The position numbers and the translations under genes were made by a program. Positions 47,765 through 49,105 of a stretch of 49,105 nt of DNA are shown here, piece after piece; within the stretch, counting starts at the first letter, position 1; each line of letters starts with the position of its first letter. Source of the DNA: a virus; the IMG/VR virus record IMGVR_UViG_3300003323_000621, positions 72,153-121,257 of that record; one strand, given 5' to 3'. Under the pieces are notes generated by a model, which saw only the letters and a program-made list of their open reading frames with translations, made no database searches and was not told where the DNA came from.

Positions 47765-48031
47765 CTATTTAATATTTTCTTCTGGATAAGCTGAAAGAAT
47801 TGATTCTTTATCTATAAAAGCATCCATTGCTCCATAATCTGGTTGATAAGCTTCAGCTACAGCTCTTTTAGTAGCAGCTTCAAGAGCAGCTTTTACATGA
47901 AGTTTGGTAAATTCTGTTAATGCTGTCATAAAATCTTCTCTATCTATAAGATATTTAGGATCACCCTCTTCAAATTGATAAAGATTAGAATATTTATTAA
48001 ATAACTCTTTTATTGTAGGTATCTTTTCCAT
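47765..48031 (-). CDS. Tandem paralogue A of a small helical family (KLHVKAA)
   Basis: An 88-residue protein with MEKIPT at the start, FTKLHVKAALEAATKRAVAE in the middle and ILSAYPEENIK at the end. It is a paralogue of the next gene (48031-48315), which has the same start, core and end. It stops with TAG exactly where the other stops with TAA. Such small proteins are frequent in Bacteroidota phages; the function is unknown. Confidence 0.7.
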   Translation of the reverse strand: MEKIPTIKELFNKYSNLYQFEEGDPKYLIDREDFMTALTEFTKLHVKAALEAATKRAVAEAYQPDYGAMDAFIDKESILSAYPEENIK

Positions 48032-48315
48032 TATTTTATATTTTCTTCAGGATATGCAGTTAAAATGAATTCTCTAGGTGCTACAAAGTAGAATCCTGCT
48101 TTTAAATCTTCATAATCATGTGATAATTTGTATGTAAAGACAGTTTTCTCAGCTACTGATTTGATAGCTGCCTTTACATGGAGTTTAGCAAATTTTATCA
48201 TTATTTTAGAAATATCTTCTTTTAGAATACAAGCTTCCATATTTCCAGGAAGAGTTTCTATAAAAGAGTAATTATTATTAGATATAAAATCTTCAGCTGT
48301 TGGAATTTTTTCCAT
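48031..48315 (-). CDS. Tandem paralogue B of a small helical family (KLHVKAA)
   Basis: A 94-residue protein: MEKIPTAEDF, FAKLHVKAAIKSVAEKTV, ILTAYPEENIK. Its ATG is 23 bases inside the upstream gene and its TAA overlaps the ATG of paralogue A by one base. Between the conserved start and core, and between core and end, the two copies differ strongly, so the duplication is old. Function unknown. Confidence 0.7.
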   Translation of the reverse strand: MEKIPTAEDFISNNNYSFIETLPGNMEACILKEDISKIMIKFAKLHVKAAIKSVAEKTVFTYKLSHDYEDLKAGFYFVAPREFILTAYPEENIK

Positions 48316-48478
48316 CTTCTAAATTTTTAAAGGCTGTTTTAAGCATCTCAATATACCATTCTGCTCTTTCTTTAGTATCTACAGGATGTAATCTAAATGT
48401 TTGTACTCCTATAGTAAAGGTAGGTATAAAAGGATATTCTTCATCTAATCCTTTCTTTATATTATATATTATTTCCAT
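48293..48478 (-). CDS. Small protein, unknown
   Basis: A 61-residue protein (IGVQTFRLHPVDTKERAEWY, IEMLKTAFKNLEDGKN) that ends with TGA inside the next gene. Amphipathic C-terminal helix, no membrane segment. The plus-strand frame at 48300-48494 is a shadow of it. Confidence 0.5.
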   Translation of the reverse strand: MEIIYNIKKGLDEEYPFIPTFTIGVQTFRLHPVDTKERAEWYIEMLKTAFKNLEDGKNSNS

Positions 48479-48783
48479 TATAATAAGTCTCTAACTTTTG
48501 TTACATCAAATAGTCTAATACAACTAATAGTATGAATTCCACCTTCAAAATAAGGACACAAGTTATTAAACAAATCTATTTGATCTTCTGTTAAAAGATC
48601 TTTATATAGTTCATTTACATTTCCATCAACAAAATCTGATGCAGGCCAATTATGTTTAGACTTACACTTTTTAATAATTTTTATTATAGGTTTTAACTTT
48701 TCTAATTGAGCATCTGATATTTTATTAACTGAATGTACATAATCAGCATCATTTGTATCTGCTTCTATAATTAAATAGTTCAT
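48478..48783 (-). CDS. Small conserved-looking phage protein, unknown
   Basis: A 101-residue protein. I chose the ATG at 48783 (MNYLIIEADTNDADYVHS) over one at 48813 because it avoids overlap with the gene upstream and because MNYLIIEADTNDADY looks like a natural start. The C-terminus (GIHTISCIRLFDV) is also typical of proteins seen in Bacteroides phages. Mixed alpha/beta with a Lys-rich centre. Function unknown. Confidence 0.6.
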   Translation of the reverse strand: MNYLIIEADTNDADYVHSVNKISDAQLEKLKPIIKIIKKCKSKHNWPASDFVDGNVNELYKDLLTEDQIDLFNNLCPYFEGGIHTISCIRLFDVTKVRDLL

Positions 48784-48794
48784 ATATGTATCTT

Positions 48795-49105
48795 TTAATG
48801 AAAATGTCCACAAGGACCTTTTATTGCAATTCCATAATTACTTTTTTGAACTCCTCTTCCTGCATAAGCCCATTGATCCTCCTCAAACTCATCTCCTTCT
48901 TTCACATATCCAAGAGCATCAGGAGATATTTCACCAATTTTCTTATAGCACTCTTCCAATGGGAACCAGAAATTTATACCATCATCATGAAACCAAATCA
49001 ACATTTTCTTAGGAAAATAGTTTTCACCTGATCCCATTTCAATCTTTGTACATATATGCTCTTTCCACTCATTCAAATTCCCTACCTGTATATCTCTACT
49101 ACAGA
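48795..49105 (-). CDS. Unknown protein, 5' end cut by window edge
   Basis: The frame is open to the last base (a TTG at 49074-49076 is not a necessary start), so the gene begins right of the window. The visible 103 residues contain KKMLIWFHDDGINFWFPLEE, DALGYVKEGDEFEEDQWAYA and an end GPCGHFH. The Trp/Phe-rich acidic pattern suggests a small globular protein; no family recognised. Confidence 0.5.
   Translation of the reverse strand, partial: CSRDIQVGNLNEWKEHICTKIEMGSGENYFPKKMLIWFHDDGINFWFPLEECYKKIGEISPDALGYVKEGDEFEEDQWAYAGRGVQKSNYGIAIKGPCGHFH

Noticed and set aside
48786-49031. Open plus-strand frames at the right end
   Set aside because: They overlap the reverse gene that runs to the window edge and have no promoter or family likeness.
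1-49105. Stop-codon recoding in long genes
   Set aside because: All large genes are open under the standard bacterial code and none needs TAG or TGA to be read through.
1-49105. CRISPR arrays, insertion sequences, integrase or attachment sites
   Set aside because: No regularly spaced direct repeats, terminal inverted repeats with a transposase, or recombinase motifs were seen.

Overview
The window is very AT-rich (roughly 30% GC by eye) and packed with genes. It looks like about half of a crAss-like bacteriophage genome (order Crassvirales), whose hosts are Bacteroidota. Four things support this. (1) The block order is IHF/HU-like protein, P22 gp4-like tail tubular protein, P22 gp10-like stabilization/muzzle protein, then giant virion proteins, one with the beta-prime DPBB signature of the crAss virion RNA polymerase. 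(2) The promoters match the Bacteroidota -33/-7 type (TTG, about 20 bases, TAnnTTTG). (3) Nearly all genes lack a Shine-Dalgarno sequence and have A-rich leaders. (4) Small genes of types common in Bacteroides phages flank the block. No tRNA, CRISPR array, insertion sequence or integrase was found.

Layout. Bases 1-43,266 are a forward block of virion and lysis genes. It opens with a metallophosphoesterase cut by the left edge. Then come connector/neck genes (980-3367), the tail stabilization/muzzle protein (3398-8467), a 1728-residue virion protein with two peptidase motifs (8467-13653), and a helical cargo-type protein (13756-16425). A 4255-residue fusion follows, with a hydrophobic ejection-type region, an HEAFH zincin and the RNA polymerase (16440-29207). 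Its 1485-residue partner carries a degenerate zincin site (29220-33677). The receptor-binding cluster at 33719-39926 holds three fibre genes and an alpha/beta-hydrolase esterase. A structured 163-base intergenic region precedes a small virion protein, and a strong terminator precedes a holin/spanin-like membrane cassette (40563-42189). A ferritin-like protein and two small unknowns end the block. A bidirectional terminator at 43,298-43,327 separates it from a reverse block (43,339-49,105) of small genes, an AAA+ ATPase and a complete dUTPase. The last reverse gene is cut by the right edge.

How the genes may work together (inference): fibres and esterase act on the host surface capsule; the giant proteins are probably packaged in the head and ejected with the DNA, with the metalloprotease motifs processing virion proteins or helping entry; the virion RNA polymerase then transcribes early genes. 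The reverse block looks like early or nucleotide-metabolism functions.

Most unusual feature: CG dinucleotides are almost absent from the whole window. I found three by eye where several hundred to about a thousand would be expected. All Arg codons I read but one are AGA/AGG. Second, every one of the 22 forward genes stops with TAA, whereas the reverse block also uses TAG and TGA.
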